Of a stretch of 41,187 nt of DNA, positions 40,325 to 41,187 are shown piece after piece. The translations under genes and the position numbers were made by a program. The stretch is from NCBI GenBank assembly GCA_002792115.1, contig PFNQ01000012.1:304-41490 (forward strand), in the 5' to 3' direction. The notes under the pieces were generated by a model. That model had not been told where the DNA came from, ran no database searches, and saw only the letters and a list, made by a program, of their open reading frames with translations. Position 1 is the stretch's first letter. Each line of letters opens with the position of its first letter. The DNA comes from Candidatus Woesearchaeota archaeon CG_4_10_14_0_2_um_filter_33_13 (lineage in GTDB: Archaea; Nanobdellota; Nanobdellia; Woesearchaeales; GW2011-AR9).

Positions 40325-41187
40325 TTAATTTTTTTGATTTAACACCGCATTCAAAAATCCAAGGTATAAGGGATGTGGAGTTAAAGGTTTGGAGACATAT
40401 TCTGGATGAAATTGTGTTCCTACAAAAAAAGGGTGCGTCTCTTTTGATAATTCCAGTATCTGCATTATTTCTCTGCCAGGAGCTTTTCCAGAAAAGATTA
40501 ATCCTTTTTCTTCTAACATTTTTAGATAATCTGGGTTACATTCCCACCTATGCCTAAATCTTTCTCTGATCAAAGGAGAGTTATACAAACTTTCTGCAGT
40601 AGTATTTTGCTTTATCTCTACATCATGACCACCTAAACGCATATTTCCTCCCAAACCAGAAATTGCTTTTTGTTCAGGTAAAATGTCAATAACAGGATGG
40701 CAACAATTCGCTTCAATTTCCGTACTATTGCTACCATCAAGACCACAAACATTTCTTGCATATTCAATCACAGCCATTTGAAAACCATAACATAATCCTA
40801 AATAAGGCATCTTATTCTCTCTAGCAAATTGAATACAATTAATCTTTCCTTCAGAACCTCGAGATCCGAAAGCTCCTGGAACGATTATACCATGAACATC
40901 CGATAATTCTTCTTTAGTTTTCCCATAATCTAGATCGGTTGTATCAACCCATTTCAGATTAACTTTAACTCCTAAATTTGTTCCGGCATGTTCTAGGGCC
41001 TTGATAATTGAGGCATAAGAATCTCTTAAAGAAGTATACTTTCCGGTTATCCCAATAGTAACTTCTTTCTGCAAATTCAAAATCTGGTTAACATAATTAT
41101 CCCATTTATCTCTCGCTAGATAATCATTCTTTACCTTTGGCCTTAACCCTAATAAATCAATGGTGTAATCATCAATCCTACATTTTT
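40325..41187 (-). CDS. pyrG: CTP synthase, C-terminal part (partial at window edge)
   Basis: The frame is open to the right edge, so the N-terminal synthetase domain lies outside. Seen here are the end of that domain (residues such as WDNYVNQIL before EVTIGITGKY) and the whole class I glutamine amidotransferase domain: GIIVPGAFGSRG, the nucleophile in PYLGLCYGFQMA, STEIEANCCHPVIDILPEQK, and the His/Glu pair in FVGTQFHPEYVSKP. The enzyme makes CTP from UTP, ATP and glutamine. It is convergent with the nop5 operon, 10 bases away. Confidence 0.96.
   Translation of the reverse strand, partial: KCRIDDYTIDLLGLRPKVKNDYLARDKWDNYVNQILNLQKEVTIGITGKYTSLRDSYASIIKALEHAGTNLGVKVNLKWVDTTDLDYGKTKEELSDVHGIIVPGAFGSRGSEGKINCIQFARENKMPYLGLCYGFQMAVIEYARNVCGLDGSNSTEIEANCCHPVIDILPEQKAISGLGGNMRLGGHDVEIKQNTTAESLYNSPLIRERFRHRWECNPDYLKMLEEKGLIFSGKAPGREIMQILELSKETHPFFVGTQFHPEYVSKPLTPHPLYLGFLNAVLNQKN
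40328..40336 (+). terminator. T run after the nop5 operon
   Basis: A run of nine T (AATTTTTTTTTG region) follows the last gene by 14 bases and could stop plus-strand transcription. It overlaps the last codons of the convergent CTP synthase. Confidence 0.35.

Noticed and set aside
1-41187. tRNA, rRNA, CRISPR arrays, insertion sequences or prophage genes
   Set aside because: No cloverleaf-like sequence, regular spaced repeats, transposase or integrase motifs were seen in the gaps or among the proteins.

Overview
The window comes from an AT-rich archaeal genome. The long minus-strand cluster carries the archaeal ribosomal gene order uL3-uL4-uL23-uL2-uS19-uL22-uS3-uL29-aIF1-Rnp1-uS17-uL14-uL24-eS4-uL5-uS14-uS8-uL6-eL32-eL19-uL18-uS5-uL30-uL15-secY. 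Other archaeal markers are eS1, eL14, eL34, pelota, Nop5 plus fibrillarin, archaeal PheS/PheT and a pilin-type signal peptide. Small genes, Lys/Glu-rich r-protein tails, a reduced Nop5 and the mix of surface proteins suggest a DPANN archaeon, perhaps Woesearchaeota-like. That lineage call is inference. No rRNA, tRNA, CRISPR array or insertion sequence was seen.

Layout. 1-1624: the end of an unknown gene, a calcineurin-like phosphoesterase and eS1. 1720-5776: a tandem Lrp-type regulator divergent from a tight three-gene operon of a GCS2 glutamate ligase, a GshF-like ATP-grasp ligase and an EgtC/Dug3-like class II amidotransferase. This operon is the best candidate for an undescribed pathway, probably making or turning over a gamma-glutamyl small molecule or thiol. 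5786-8474: a NagZ-type glycoside hydrolase with a six-cysteine membrane partner, a glutaredoxin and an orphan protein. 8482-13594: GpsA, then a cell-surface trio of lipoprotein, polytopic protein with ectodomain and pilin-like protein. 13709-19944: pelota, a TrmB-type regulator and pheS-nif3-like-pheT. 20020-20708: eL34-eL14. 20906-24315: a membrane thiol-fold protein, a DUF106 insertase with an ectodomain, and SecY. 24329-36875: the large r-protein cluster. 37055-40314: a small metal-binding protein divergent from an RNA operon (nop5, CYTH, fibrillarin, 2H phosphoesterase, a small basic protein). 40325 to the end: the C-terminal part of CTP synthase.

Expression signals are mixed. Several first genes have a TATA-like box 24-28 bases before the start codon, suggesting leaderless mRNAs (pelota, lrp-like gene, DUF106 gene, nop5, the small metal-binding protein, the six-Cys protein). 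Genes with a leader or internal position often have GGAGG or GGTGA elements. Two compact divergent promoters appear to share one symmetric TATA box. Inverted repeats sit at the promoters of the ligase operon and of the uL3 cluster and are candidate operators.
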